Positions 9,583-18,921 of a stretch of DNA of 64,000 bases are shown here, one piece after another. The stretch is from the NCBI GenBank assembly GCA_002173095.1, contig NHBK01000009.1, positions 1 through 64,000 of the forward strand. Reading direction: 5' to 3'. Below the pieces are notes generated by a model, which made no database searches, had not been told where the DNA came from, and was given only the letters and a program-made list of their open reading frames with translations. Made by a program: the position numbers and the translations under genes. The stretch comes from Hyphomonadaceae bacterium TMED5. GTDB taxonomy: Bacteria > Pseudomonadota > Alphaproteobacteria > Caulobacterales > Hyphomonadaceae. Each line of letters starts with the position of its first letter. The first letter of the stretch is position 1.

Positions 9583-12267
9583 ATGGCATCTCTCGACAGC
9601 TTTAAGTCTAAAAAAAGCCTGACCGTTGGTGACAAGACCTACACCTATTTTTCTCTCGAAGCAGCTGCGGCGAATGGCCTTGGCGATGTCTCTGGCCTTC
9701 CGGCTTCACTGAAGGTGCTTCTTGAAAACCTTTTGCGCTTTGAAGACGGGACCACGGTTACCAAGGACGACATTAAAGCTTTTGCCGCCTGGCTGACGGA
9801 TAAAGGCTCTGCACAACACGAAATCGCGTATCGCCCGGCCCGCGTTCTGATGCAGGATTTCACCGGCGTTCCAGCGGTTGTCGATCTGGCGGCCATGCGC
9901 GATGCGGCCAAAGCCCTCGGCGCTGACCCGAAAGCGATCAACCCTCAAGTGCCTGTAGACCTCGTCATCGACCATTCAGTGATGGTCGACTATTTCGGTA
10001 ATGCGGACTCATTCGAAAAGAACGTGGCGCGCGAATATGAGCGTAATAAAGAGCGTTATGAATTCCTGAAATGGGGCCAGAGCGCGTTTGAGAACTTCCG
10101 CGCCGTGCCGCCGGGCACAGGCATTTGCCACCAGGTGAACCTTGAATATCTGGCGCGCACTGTCTGGACGAAAGAAGAAGGCGGCGAAACGATCGCCTAT
10201 CCTGATACGTGTGTGGGTACGGACTCTCACACAACCATGGTCAATGGCCTGTCCGTTCTCGGTTGGGGTGTGGGCGGCATTGAGGCTGAAGCTGCCATGC
10301 TTGGTCAGCCGGTTTCCATGCTCATTCCTGAAGTTATCGGTTTCAAACTGACAGGTGGCCTTGCTGAAGGCGTAACGGCAACGGACCTCGTCCTGGTGGT
10401 CGTAGATATCCTGCGTCAGAAGGGTGTTGTCGGTAAGTTCGTCGAATTCTATGGCCCGGGCCTTGCGAACCTCTCTCTGGAAGATGAGGCGACAATTTCC
10501 AACATGGCGCCGGAATATGGCGCGACATGTGGCTTCTTCCCTGTCGACAATGAAACACTCGACTATCTGACCACCACCGGTCGTTCAAGGGACGATATCG
10601 AACTGGTAGAAGCCTATGCGAAGGCGCAGGGCATGTGGCGTGAAGATATGGGCGACCCTGTCTACACCGACACGCTCGAGCTTGATATCTCCACTGTACG
10701 CCCATCAATTGCGGGTCCTAAACGCCCTCAGGACCGTATCATCCTTGATGATGCATCGGACGCATTTGCCAGCGTGATGGACACTGAGTTCAAAAAGCTC
10801 GACGAAGCCACCAAACGTGCAGCTGTCGAAGGCGAAGAGTACACGATCGGACATGGCGATGTCGTTATCGCGGCGATCACGTCCTGTACGAACACATCTA
10901 ACCCATCGGTTATGGTCGCGGCAGGTCTTCTCGCGAAGAAGGCGGTTGAACGCGGTCTGGCCGTAAAGCCTTGGGTGAAAACCTCTCTGGCGCCCGGGTC
11001 TCAGGTTGTGACTGACTATCTGGCGCGTGCGGGTTTGCAGGACGATCTGGATAAACTGGGCTTCGATCTGGTCGGTTATGGCTGTACGACCTGTATCGGT
11101 AACTCTGGTCCGCTGCCTGAGAAGATTTCCAAAGCGATCAATTCTGCCGATCTGGTTGCGACGTCTGTCCTGTCTGGTAACCGGAACTTTGAGGGCCGTG
11201 TGAACCCGGATGTGCGTGCGAACTACCTCGCAAGCCCGCCATTGGTTGTGGCCTACGCGCTGGCGGGGTCCATGAATATCAATCTCACCACCGATCCGCT
11301 TGGTTATGATGATGACAACAACCCGGTCTATCTGAAAGACATCTGGCCATCGAATGAGGAAGTGACCTCAACGGTACGAGAATGCGTAACACCGGAAATG
11401 TTCGACGCGCGCTATGGCGATGTCTTCAAAGGCGATGAGCACTGGCAGTCCATCGAAGTGAAGGGCGGCGAGACTTATGGCTGGCCGGAATCCACTTATG
11501 TTGCCAATCCACCTTACTTCGAAGGCATGTCGATGGAGCCGGACGCGATCGGTGATGTCGTGAAAGCCAATATTCTTGGCCTGTTCGGCGAGTCCATCAC
11601 AACCGACCACATTTCTCCTGCGGGCAACATCAAGGCTGACAGCCCGGCTGGTAAATGGCTGAGCGAAAACGACGTGCCGGTTATGGAGTTCAACTCCTAT
11701 GGTGCGCGCCGTGGTAACCACGAAGTCATGATGCGCGGTACGTTCGCCAACATCCGGATCAAGAACCAGATGGTTCCGGGTACGGAAGGTGGCATTACCA
11801 AGCATTGGCCAGAAGGCGATGTCATGCCGATCTATGATGCCGCTATGAAGTACAAAGAAGCGGGCAAGGAGCTCGTGATCTTTGCCGGTGAGCAATATGG
11901 TACCGGTTCGTCTCGTGACTGGGCGGCCAAGGGCACAAACCTGCTTGGCGTTCGCGCGGTGCTGGCGGAAAGTTTTGAGCGTATTCACCGTTCAAATCTG
12001 ATCGGTATGGGCGTTGTTCCGCTTCAGCTTCCGGAAGGCCATGGCTGGAAAGATCTTGGTATGAAGGGTGACGAGGTTGTCACTATTCGAGGCGTGGACG
12101 ACCTGAAGCCACGTCAGGATGTTGAAGTTCTTGTCGAATTCCCGAGTGGCGAACACACTATTATTGGTGCGAAGCTGCGCATTGATACCGAAAACGAGCT
12201 CGAATATTTCAATAATGGCGGCATTTTGCACTACGTATTGCGCAATCTGGCGCGTGCTGCGGCATAA
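9583..12267 (+). CDS. acnA: Aconitate hydratase A
   Basis: This enzyme interconverts citrate and isocitrate in the TCA cycle using a [4Fe-4S] cluster. The protein has 894 residues from ATG 9583, preceded by GGAAGGA; the upstream in-frame start at 9553 lacks such a site. Cluster cysteines are seen in SCTNTSNP (near residue 435) and CTTCIGNSG (near 505). The AcnA signature [16 protein letters not shown]-like segment appears as [16 protein letters not shown]. The C-terminal swivel domain contains [16 protein letters not shown] with the active-site Ser-Arg. Length and motifs are standard for AcnA/IRP1. A strong terminator follows. Confidence 0.98.
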   Translation: MASLDSFKSKKSLTVGDKTYTYFSLEAAAANGLGDVSGLPASLKVLLENLLRFEDGTTVTKDDIKAFAAWLTDKGSAQHEIAYRPARVLMQDFTGVPAVVDLAAMRDAAKALGADPKAINPQVPVDLVIDHSVMVDYFGNADSFEKNVAREYERNKERYEFLKWGQSAFENFRAVPPGTGICHQVNLEYLARTVWTKEEGGETIAYPDTCVGTDSHTTMVNGLSVLGWGVGGIEAEAAMLGQPVSMLIPEVIGFKLTGGLAEGVTATDLVLVVVDILRQKGVVGKFVEFYGPGLANLSLEDEATISNMAPEYGATCGFFPVDNETLDYLTTTGRSRDDIELVEAYAKAQGMWREDMGDPVYTDTLELDISTVRPSIAGPKRPQDRIILDDASDAFASVMDTEFKKLDEATKRAAVEGEEYTIGHGDVVIAAITSCTNTSNPSVMVAAGLLAKKAVERGLAVKPWVKTSLAPGSQVVTDYLARAGLQDDLDKLGFDLVGYGCTTCIGNSGPLPEKISKAINSADLVATSVLSGNRNFEGRVNPDVRANYLASPPLVVAYALAGSMNINLTTDPLGYDDDNNPVYLKDIWPSNEEVTSTVRECVTPEMFDARYGDVFKGDEHWQSIEVKGGETYGWPESTYVANPPYFEGMSMEPDAIGDVVKANILGLFGESITTDHISPAGNIKADSPAGKWLSENDVPVMEFNSYGARRGNHEVMMRGTFANIRIKNQMVPGTEGGITKHWPEGDVMPIYDAAMKYKEAGKELVIFAGEQYGTGSSRDWAAKGTNLLGVRAVLAESFERIHRSNLIGMGVVPLQLPEGHGWKDLGMKGDEVVTIRGVDDLKPRQDVEVLVEFPSGEHTIIGAKLRIDTENELEYFNNGGILHYVLRNLARAAA

Positions 12268-12290
12268 ACTGCTAAAACACTTTGAAATTT

Positions 12291-12325
12291 CAGCCCCGTA
12301 GCCTAAGGTTGCGGGGCTGTTTTTT
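12291..12325 (+). terminator. Rho-independent terminator after acnA
   Basis: A perfect 8-bp stem CAGCCCCG / CGGGGCTG with a 13-base loop is followed by six T residues. It lies 24 bases after the acnA stop. Confidence 0.9.
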
Positions 12326-12392
12326 ATCCCGTTTGTGTGTTTTGGGTCCGGTCACAGCCAGTTGATTCGCATGTGTGAGTAAGCTCCGCTAA

Positions 12393-13130
12393 ATGGATAG
12401 AATGAGAAAATCTGATTTCTTTCGAGTGTGCCTTGCCGTTTTGGGCGTTGGATTTGCGGCTCCAGCCCTAGCGCAGGATCATGCAGATGCGGCCGATACG
12501 CGTCCTATTCTGATTGAGCTGTTTTCCAGCCAGAGCTGCGGTGCATGTCCGACAGCCAACCAGATCCTCATTGAAATGTCAGAGAACCCTCAGATCTTCC
12601 CGATCGTATGGTCCGTACCGTACTGGGAGTATATGGGCGAAACTGAACCCTATGCGGCCGCAAATGTTCTGGAACGCCAGCGCGATTATGCGGATGCGTT
12701 CGATCTGCGCGGGCCATACACGCCGCAGGTTGTGGTAGATGGGTGCACCCAGAATTCTGGCTTGTCGCGAGAGAATATCGAACACCGCATCCACCATGTT
12801 GAAATGGAAACCGATCCGGGCGTTCGCATTCAGTTTACCGATGGAGCCTTCTCGGTTCACACGGAAACAACCGTTCCGACTTCTGATATCTGGCTGGTAA
12901 ATTATCTTCCGGGCATTACTGTTCTGACGCCTGAGCGTGGCGGGAATGCCGGAACGGATCTGCCCCATGTGCATCTGGCGACCAAACTGACCCATGTCGG
13001 CACCTGGGATGGTCAGTCCGACCTGTCCATGCCGGTGGATTGTGACGGCGAGGCTTGCATACTCATCGTCCAGGAAGTGGATTCCTTCGAAGTTCTGGAT
13101 TTCGGTGTTATTCCGCAAGCGACGAGCTAA
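12393..13130 (+). CDS. Secreted DUF1223 protein with thioredoxin-like fold
   Basis: This is a 245-residue DUF1223 family protein. A signal peptide ends at ALAQD near residue 28, so it is probably periplasmic. The family hallmark ELFSSQSCGACPTA (near residues 43-56) carries a C-x2-C pair that resembles a thioredoxin active site, followed by YTPQVVVDG near residue 109, a cis-Pro-type element. The function of DUF1223 is not established; a redox or metal role is inferred. ATG 12402 is an equally possible start. It ends 11 bases before the convergent DUF4340 gene. Confidence 0.85.
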   Translation: MDRMRKSDFFRVCLAVLGVGFAAPALAQDHADAADTRPILIELFSSQSCGACPTANQILIEMSENPQIFPIVWSVPYWEYMGETEPYAAANVLERQRDYADAFDLRGPYTPQVVVDGCTQNSGLSRENIEHRIHHVEMETDPGVRIQFTDGAFSVHTETTVPTSDIWLVNYLPGITVLTPERGGNAGTDLPHVHLATKLTHVGTWDGQSDLSMPVDCDGEACILIVQEVDSFEVLDFGVIPQATS

Positions 13131-13141
13131 ACATCGTCTCT

Positions 13142-14059
13142 TTATTCCAGAAGCAGGTCGGCCACTGAAAGCGCCTCCAGCTTAAATTCGCGACTCTCAT
13201 ACAATTCTACATCTGCGATGCCGTCGGAAAACTCGAAGCGAGCCCATGTTTCATTGCCTTCGCGAACGAGGCTGATGATCTGCGTTTCGCCATCTGCATA
13301 ACCAAAGCCGATCCTCGCAAAAGCCTGCGCATCTGTCCGACGACGTACATCGGTGAATTCCAGATAATAGGATGCATAAATCGCATTGTTCAACGGAGCG
13401 GCATTCACGGGCTCTTCGTCTGATCCATCCTTGTGCCAAACACCTGATGACAACCTGTAAATCGCGTCTGTGACGTTGGTCTCTAGCTGGATTTGAACAA
13501 TTTCACCGGTCAGACGTGGCAGGGTATCGTCTGATAAATCTATCCAGCGCATCGGGTTATAGAGCGGAGGAAGCACTGGGCTCACCTGATAGGTCTGATC
13601 CTCTTCCGGTTCGCGCATGAATTGCTGGCCTGCACGTTGGCCGAAAATCCTACTGGAGTCCTGATCAAGGGTCAGCCGTGCGCCAAATCCACTGTCTGCC
13701 GGGTCCGTTAGCCCGAGTAAGGCATGGCGGGCTGGAAGCTGAGTCGTGGACATTTCGATATTCAGATCAGTCAGAGCGGTGAGCAGGGAAGTTATCGCGT
13801 TTTCTGCGACAGGAAAGTCAGCCTTTTCCGGCATGACCCAGCCTGTTTCAATCCGCTTCAGAGTGTAAGTGGCGTCTGACGTCACAACTTCGATTTCGCG
13901 AGTTGAGCTTATCTGGGCTTCGGTGAAAGCCGGGCGTCCGGCAAGTTCGGTAGAATGGTTGGAGACGTTCTGGATGACAAAGCTGACCAATGCGATCAGC
14001 GCGAGAGCGGCTGTCAGCATCAGAAATGTATTTCGCGGCGTGTTGAGCGGATGTCTCAT
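13142..14059 (-). CDS. DUF4340 protein of the Gld-like ABC cassette
   Basis: The 305-residue protein has one N-terminal membrane anchor (about residues 12-30) and a long extracytoplasmic domain typical of DUF4340, including the segment IEVVTSDATYTLKR followed by GWVMPE. DUF4340 genes are regularly found last in operons with GldA- and GldG-like ABC components, as here; the start overlaps the GldFG stop (ATGA). It probably acts with that transporter at the cell surface. The molecular role is unknown. Confidence 0.82.
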   Translation of the reverse strand: MRHPLNTPRNTFLMLTAALALIALVSFVIQNVSNHSTELAGRPAFTEAQISSTREIEVVTSDATYTLKRIETGWVMPEKADFPVAENAITSLLTALTDLNIEMSTTQLPARHALLGLTDPADSGFGARLTLDQDSSRIFGQRAGQQFMREPEEDQTYQVSPVLPPLYNPMRWIDLSDDTLPRLTGEIVQIQLETNVTDAIYRLSSGVWHKDGSDEEPVNAAPLNNAIYASYYLEFTDVRRRTDAQAFARIGFGYADGETQIISLVREGNETWARFEFSDGIADVELYESREFKLEALSVADLLLE

Positions 14060-16578
14060 TTGAGCCTCCGCGACCAGAAACGCACGGTTCCGCCAAGCAC
14101 GATCATTAATCCGACCGGGAACCAGATCGTCCAGAAGCGTAGCCAGGCTTCAAGACTATCTATGGTTTCTCGGAAATCCCGTTGAAGCTGGCGTAATCTC
14201 TGGCGCGCCGTCAGATACTCGGCTTGCAGGGCGGCGGCCTGTTCCGGGCTCGTGCTTTGCAGCTCGGTTTCCAGCGTACGCAATTGGGCTTCAACGCTCG
14301 TTTGCTCATCCAGATATTCGGTTTCAGCCGCCGCGCGTAAGTCGGTGACGCGTGTCATTGGACGAATGGCAGGCGGCCGGGCGCGCAATCGTGCCAAGGC
14401 AGGATTGCCCGCAAACTGGTCCAGCGCAGAAAGAATAAAGGCTCGGTTTCCCGCCATGGTGCTGCCATCCTGCGGATTAATGTAAAACGCGTCGAACAGA
14501 ATGTCTGTATCGTGAATGACCAGTATCTCAGCAGGTGCGCCTCTTTGAACCGGAACATGACGTTCCGTCTCGGCCATGGCCAGACGACGTAGTACCGGAT
14601 CATCTGGCAGGGCAGGTTCTGGTGCCTCTGTGTGGAGCGCGGGCATTATCCCACTTATACGAACAGCATAGGCGAGCGGCCCTTCTAAGGGTGTGGTGAG
14701 GTCGCGTACCGTGATCGGGGTGAGGTTTTCTCCAAGGCGTGCATCTTCATTCAATAGGCCCGGCGCCTCGGTGGATGAGATGAGCGGCGTGATGGAAAAA
14801 TCGTTCGTCGCCAAATAGCTGATATAGCCCGGCGCGCCGAGATTTATCGGCTGCTGCAGATTGGCGGTCAGGAAGTCTTCTGAATTGAACTCTCTTGGCC
14901 CCGGTGCGGGGAAAAGTGGTTGAGAGACGGAACGCTGACCTGAGGCGGACGCGACACCAACTGGCAGGCCAAGGCGCGCATCTGTCAGGACATCTGTCGT
15001 TAGCGACAGGCCCCAGGCCTCCCACCATGGTGCAAGAGCGGCCGCGCCAGTGCGATTGCGATACATCACTGGTTCCGGGTCGACCAGAACAATAAGCCTG
15101 CCGCCAGACTGAACATACTGGTCGAGAAGATAGTATGTGTAGTCGGTGAGTGTTCGTGGTTGCGCGATGATGATGGCGTTAAGGCCTTCTGGGAGCGAGT
15201 AAATGTCCTCGCTCAGCCAGCTGACCTGATACTGGCGCTCAATCGCCGCCTGAATGGCGGAACGATCACTTCCGGTGGCTCCGGCAGACAGGGCGGGCAG
15301 GCCTGAAAGAATACCAATGCGCGCTGGAGATACAGAATCGAGGCGAGCAATCAGGCTCGCGACTTCAAACTCTAATCGATTATCCTGTTCCGGCGACAAG
15401 AACGGAATGACATCCTCATCGGCGACAAGATTGCGACCTGACAGGCCGAAATAAAGTGGATCAATGCCCTCTGTCGGAATGGCTGAGACGCCCTGCAGGA
15501 CGGCTGCATCCTCGCCATCAGAAAACGGCTCAGGGTCGATTGTCCGGATTTGGATCTTACCATTTGCAGCCTGCTCGAATGCGCGCAGAAGCGCTTCGGT
15601 GCGTTCGGCATGTGCGCGGATATTCGGATAATCCTGACCGATGCTTTCGGAATAGAAGAGCGTCAATTCAATCGGTTCAGAAAGACTTCTAACCAGATCG
15701 CGAGACCCTTCTGACAGCGTGTTCAGCTGATAGCCGGTCATGTCGATGCGGGCAAAGGCAAGCGAACCGGTGACAAGATTGCGCAGCATAGGCGTTGCAA
15801 GGATCAGGAGCGCGAGCGAGCCCGCCGACCAATACCGCCAGAGCGGCTTAGACGGATTGCGCCGCGCCTTCAGCACGCCAACGCCGGTTAGAACGGCAAG
15901 GGCGATCATGCCCAGATAGATCAGCAGATCAGAGAACAGAAAGACGCCGCGCTGCGCGTGCTTAATCAGATCGGTCAGCCCATAGCCTCTCAACCAACTG
16001 GAAAGAGGGGCGAATGAAGATTGCACATCCTGTCCGGGCGTGAGGCCCAGGACAAGCAGAAGAAGGCTGATGCAAACACCAAGCACCAGAGCTAGAATTT
16101 GCTGACGGGTAAGAGCTGACACACTCATGGAAATTGTCAGGAAGAGCGCGCTTTGAGCAATCAGATGCAGATAATTCAGCGCGATCAGCCCGTGATCAGG
16201 CGCGCCGAGATAAGAGACGACCAGCCAATAGGGCAGGGTCGATGCAAGCGCAGCGAGCAAAACAGTCAGGCCCGCCGCTGCTTTCGCTAGATGGACAGCA
16301 TACAGGCTGACAGGAAGCGTCAGATAAATGTCGACTGTGCGTGCCTTCAGGTCTTCACTCCATAGTCGCATGCCAATCGCCGGTGCCAGCAGTGCCAGAA
16401 ACCAGGGTTGGAATTGGAAGAGTGGGGCCAGATCAACGCGTGCCGTGTCGAAGAACCGGGCGAGATTCCATGTCGCAAGGCCGGTCAGCAGAAGGTAGAC
16501 GCCGATAAATACATAGGCGAGTGGCGCGCCAAAAAAGGCCCGGATTTCCCGGCGATATACAGCGAGGAAGACGTTCAA
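14056..16578 (-). CDS. Fused ABC-2 permease and GldG-like auxiliary protein
   Basis: The 840-residue protein joins two modules usually encoded separately. Residues 1-240 form an ABC-2 permease of the GldF type, with six membrane spans and AIGMRLWSEDLKARTVDI (near residue 62), a GldF-like coupling motif. After another span (about 250-270) comes a large periplasmic GldG-type domain (ABC_transp_aux, about 275-740) containing INTLSEGSRDLV-like LNTLSEGSRDL and IIIAQPRTLTDYTYYLLDQYV. A coiled-coil region (about 755-815) leads to a final span. It sits between the ATPase and DUF4340 with ATGA overlaps on both sides. Such cassettes occur outside gliding bacteria; the substrate is unknown. Confidence 0.85.
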   Translation of the reverse strand: MNVFLAVYRREIRAFFGAPLAYVFIGVYLLLTGLATWNLARFFDTARVDLAPLFQFQPWFLALLAPAIGMRLWSEDLKARTVDIYLTLPVSLYAVHLAKAAAGLTVLLAALASTLPYWLVVSYLGAPDHGLIALNYLHLIAQSALFLTISMSVSALTRQQILALVLGVCISLLLLVLGLTPGQDVQSSFAPLSSWLRGYGLTDLIKHAQRGVFLFSDLLIYLGMIALAVLTGVGVLKARRNPSKPLWRYWSAGSLALLILATPMLRNLVTGSLAFARIDMTGYQLNTLSEGSRDLVRSLSEPIELTLFYSESIGQDYPNIRAHAERTEALLRAFEQAANGKIQIRTIDPEPFSDGEDAAVLQGVSAIPTEGIDPLYFGLSGRNLVADEDVIPFLSPEQDNRLEFEVASLIARLDSVSPARIGILSGLPALSAGATGSDRSAIQAAIERQYQVSWLSEDIYSLPEGLNAIIIAQPRTLTDYTYYLLDQYVQSGGRLIVLVDPEPVMYRNRTGAAALAPWWEAWGLSLTTDVLTDARLGLPVGVASASGQRSVSQPLFPAPGPREFNSEDFLTANLQQPINLGAPGYISYLATNDFSITPLISSTEAPGLLNEDARLGENLTPITVRDLTTPLEGPLAYAVRISGIMPALHTEAPEPALPDDPVLRRLAMAETERHVPVQRGAPAEILVIHDTDILFDAFYINPQDGSTMAGNRAFILSALDQFAGNPALARLRARPPAIRPMTRVTDLRAAAETEYLDEQTSVEAQLRTLETELQSTSPEQAAALQAEYLTARQRLRQLQRDFRETIDSLEAWLRFWTIWFPVGLMIVLGGTVRFWSRRLK

Positions 16579-17303
16579 ACCGATGCCTCCTCTGCCCCTA
16601 TAAGCGCGTTAAACGCGGCTTTCAGTGCCAGTGCATCACCCCGAGGGGCCAGCTCTTCTACAGGGGCATCAAAAATCTTGCGGCCTTTATTCAAAATGAT
16701 GACGCGATCACAAATCACATCCACATCTTCCAGGCTATGGGTTGATATCAGAAGGGTTCGCTGTTCACGGGCATTGCGCAATTGGGCGAGAACGCGGTCT
16801 TTTTGAACCGGGTCGAGACCGTCCGTTGGCTCATCCAGAAACAGAATAGGCGGCGCGCCGAGAAAGGCGGCAGCCAGCGCAACGCGTCGCTTAAATCCTT
16901 TTGAGAGTGTTTCGATAATTTTGTGCCGCACATCCAGCAGCTCAAACTGCTCGAGTACGAGGTCAATCTGGTCGGAACCTTCAACGCCTCGCAGGCCCGA
17001 AATGGTTTTGATATGCTGATCGACACTCAAATCCTCAAAGAGCGGTGCGCCCTCAGGGAGGAAACCGAACTGTGTTTGCGCGTCCGTGCGATCTTCAGTG
17101 ATATCATGACCGGCAATACTGATCTGGCCTGTATCGGCAATCATGCGACCCGTCAGAAGCGATAGCGTTGTGGACTTGCCAGCGCCATTCAGGCCCAACA
17201 ATCCGACGATCTCGCCGGTCTGAAGGTCGAAAGACACATCATCGAGAGCTTTAAAGCTACCGAAGTGTTTCGATACCTGCTGTGCTGAAACAATTCCGCT
17301 CAA
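16575..17303 (-). CDS. ABC transporter ATP-binding protein, GldA-like
   Basis: This is the ATPase of the three-gene Gld-like cassette. The 242-residue protein starts at TTG 17303, chosen because GGGAGG lies about six bases upstream. Walker A is GLNGAGKSTTL, the signature region is LSKGFKRRVALAAAFLG, and Walker B is ILFLDEPTDGLD. It overlaps the permease start (ATGA). The first base of the stop of a 32-codon ORF lies inside this TTG codon (TTGA), which suggests translational coupling to that leader. Confidence 0.9.
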   Translation of the reverse strand: MSGIVSAQQVSKHFGSFKALDDVSFDLQTGEIVGLLGLNGAGKSTTLSLLTGRMIADTGQISIAGHDITEDRTDAQTQFGFLPEGAPLFEDLSVDQHIKTISGLRGVEGSDQIDLVLEQFELLDVRHKIIETLSKGFKRRVALAAAFLGAPPILFLDEPTDGLDPVQKDRVLAQLRNAREQRTLLISTHSLEDVDVICDRVIILNKGRKIFDAPVEELAPRGDALALKAAFNALIGAEEASV

Positions 17304-17398
17304 GCTGCGCCTCCCGCCAGACCGCACACTGCCATGAATATGGTTACCAAAAAGCGCGCTGTCACGGACAACGCGCTTTGATCGGGGAGCTTAATCAT
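17300..17398 (-). CDS. 32-codon leader ORF with one membrane helix
   Basis: ATG 17398 opens a short frame (MIKLPDQSALS, then a hydrophobic helix VTARFLVTIFMAVCGLAGG) that stops exactly on the TTG start of the ABC ATPase. Its ribosome site is weak. A terminator-like hairpin lies within its codons. It could be a leader peptide for attenuation, a small membrane partner of the transporter, or chance. The frame stays open further upstream, so the start is not certain. Confidence 0.35.
   Translation of the reverse strand: MIKLPDQSALSVTARFLVTIFMAVCGLAGGAA
17347..17379 (-). terminator. Terminator-like hairpin in the leader of the Gld-like cassette
   Basis: Read on the minus strand, AAAGCGCG and CGCGCTTT form a perfect 8-bp stem with a 13-base loop and a run of five T. 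It ends 44 bases before the ABC ATPase start. Either it ends an upstream minus-strand transcript or it attenuates the cassette. Confidence 0.5.
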
Positions 17399-17630
17399 GA
17401 AAACCCGGATTGGGGATCGGGTATCGGGACACCGGCGAAGCTCGCCCAGGGGGCTGGGGGGCTGATGGGTCTGGAGCGAACAGTCATCCGGCGCCCGACA
17501 GATTGGATATTGGGTCGATCTATGGGCAGAGAAGGGGATGATTTGCGGCAAGTTTGTGTTTTAGATTAAATATGCGTCACAATGTGGCTCGCGGGCTGGC
17601 CGCGCTGCTTATGGGGAGCATTATAACCTT
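17380..17630. other. Non-coding stretch with G-rich, self-complementary sequence
   Basis: No convincing gene is visible on either strand. The plus strand is G-rich between 17400 and 17480, with ACCCG ... CGGGT arms (about 17401-17420) and G runs around 17450-17465. The region abuts the hairpin at 17347-17379. It may hold the promoter of the Gld-like cassette, an untranslated leader or a small RNA. It does not resemble the conserved cores of SRP RNA or RNase P RNA that I could check by eye. Confidence 0.4.
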
Positions 17631-17969
17631 ATGGTAGTTGATGTTCGACCCCAGCGGGGGAAAAGCAGCATTCCGGTGCATTTTCAGCGTCTTGAAATGG
17701 ACGCGATCATGAATGTGTATGGCCGGATGGTGGCTTCGGGTGAATGGCGCGATTACGCGCTGAATATGCATACCGACAGAGCGGTATTTTCTATTTTCAG
17801 ACGGACGGCAGAAATGCCGGTCTATCGAATTGAGAAGAACCCTGCGCTTGCCAAGAAACAGGGCGCGTTTTCGATCCTGTCTGCTGAAGGCGTGATCCTG
17901 AAACGTGGGCACGAGCTGAAAACCGTACTCAGCTTTTTCGACCGCAAAAAGTTCAGTATTGTCAGCTAA
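17631..17969 (+). CDS. DUF2794 protein
   Basis: This 112-residue protein belongs to the alphaproteobacterial DUF2794 family. Recognised stretches are IMNVYGRMVASGEWRDYALN (about residues 26-45), VFSIFRRTAEMPVYRIEK (51-68) and GVILKRGHELKTVLSFFDRK (86-105). The family has no established function and is usually a single small soluble protein. ATG 17631 has no strong Shine-Dalgarno but gives the family's usual N-terminal length. It is convergent with flgL. Confidence 0.88.
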   Translation: MVVDVRPQRGKSSIPVHFQRLEMDAIMNVYGRMVASGEWRDYALNMHTDRAVFSIFRRTAEMPVYRIEKNPALAKKQGAFSILSAEGVILKRGHELKTVLSFFDRKKFSIVS

Positions 17970-17984
17970 TTCTGCGGGCCGCGC

Positions 17985-18908
17985 TTATTCAAGCAGATTA
18001 ACCAGAGACAGGTTCTGAATGGTGTTGAACACTGAAGCCGTCGCTTGGTACTGGAGCTGTGCCTGGCTTAGCTCGAGCGCCACTTCAGCAAGGTCGACAT
18101 CGGTGATGTCCGCTGAAAGTGAGGCGAGCAGATTGCTCTCGGTTTCGAGGCGCTCCACCGCATTGTCGGTTTCGTTCAGAACCCGGCCATTCTCACCCTG
18201 AACGCCGAGCAGGCCTTCATAAATGCTGCCGAGTTGCGACAAAGCCGCTTGAATAGCATCTTTTTCAGCAGTGGTTGGGTTATCCGTAAATGGCCCGGAA
18301 CCGCTTTCCTCAAAGATTTGAAGGTCGCGCAGTACGCTTAGGGCATCCAATGCCACTTCGTGTCCAAGCGGACCGGCTTCAACCGTTTTGCTTTCTGTGA
18401 TGCGGACCTGCAGGGCGTCTGATTCAGAATAGACAGAATCGGCCAGCGGGTTGTTCGCGAGATCGGAAATATCGTCTGCAATGATTGGCTGTTCGCTCGG
18501 CGTATTGCCAGAGAACAGATATTTGCCATTCAGCGACGCGTTAAATGAGGATTTGATGTCCGTGAAGGTGTTTTCCAATTCCTGAGCCACGGAGGACAGA
18601 TCGCCAAGTGCCAATGCGTTTGTCAGGCTTTCGCGCAGCGACTGAATGGATTCTGCGGCGCGTCCGATATGGGCATCCTGCAGGTCCAGACGTGTCGTCA
18701 GTTGCTCAGCGGAAGATTTGTAGGCATCGGTCTGCGCCTGCATGCGCTGAAGGCTGACGACTGTACGTGCATCGCTGCCATACCCTTTCAGGTCATCGGC
18801 TGCGCGCTGCGTCGCTGTTTTGCGCTGTGTTTCGTAAAGCTCGCTCTGTGCTTTCTGAAGGTCGATCAGAGCGCTTGAATTGATCATGCCAGAAGAAATA
18901 CGTGCCAT
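17985..18908 (-). CDS. flgL: Flagellar hook-filament junction protein FlgL
   Basis: FlgL (HAP3) forms the second junction layer between hook and filament. The 307-residue protein has flagellin-like coiled-coil ends. The N-terminal MARISSGMINSSAL and the QRMQAQTDAYKSSAEQLTTRL region pair with the C-terminal helix ELSQAQLQYQATASVFNTI, which ends in LSLVNLL, typical of FlgL. It is downstream of flgK by 13 bases on the minus strand and surely cotranscribed. No signal peptide is seen, as expected for a type III export substrate. Confidence 0.93.
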   Translation of the reverse strand: MARISSGMINSSALIDLQKAQSELYETQRKTATQRAADDLKGYGSDARTVVSLQRMQAQTDAYKSSAEQLTTRLDLQDAHIGRAAESIQSLRESLTNALALGDLSSVAQELENTFTDIKSSFNASLNGKYLFSGNTPSEQPIIADDISDLANNPLADSVYSESDALQVRITESKTVEAGPLGHEVALDALSVLRDLQIFEESGSGPFTDNPTTAEKDAIQAALSQLGSIYEGLLGVQGENGRVLNETDNAVERLETESNLLASLSADITDVDLAEVALELSQAQLQYQATASVFNTIQNLSLVNLLE

Positions 18909-18921
18909 CTTAATTCGTGCC

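Noticed and set aside
9965-10708. Minus-strand ORFs inside acnA
   Set aside because: Antisense to aconitase motifs that are fully intact; no ribosome sites or domain features.
14056-17303. True gliding-motility locus
   Set aside because: Only the ABC components resemble Gld proteins; no other gld, spr or type IX secretion genes are present, so gliding is not supported.
17282-17569. 95-residue plus-strand ORF before DUF2794
   Set aside because: No ribosome site, overlaps the ABC ATPase start in antisense, and the sequence is unlike a protein; the area is better explained as regulatory or RNA.
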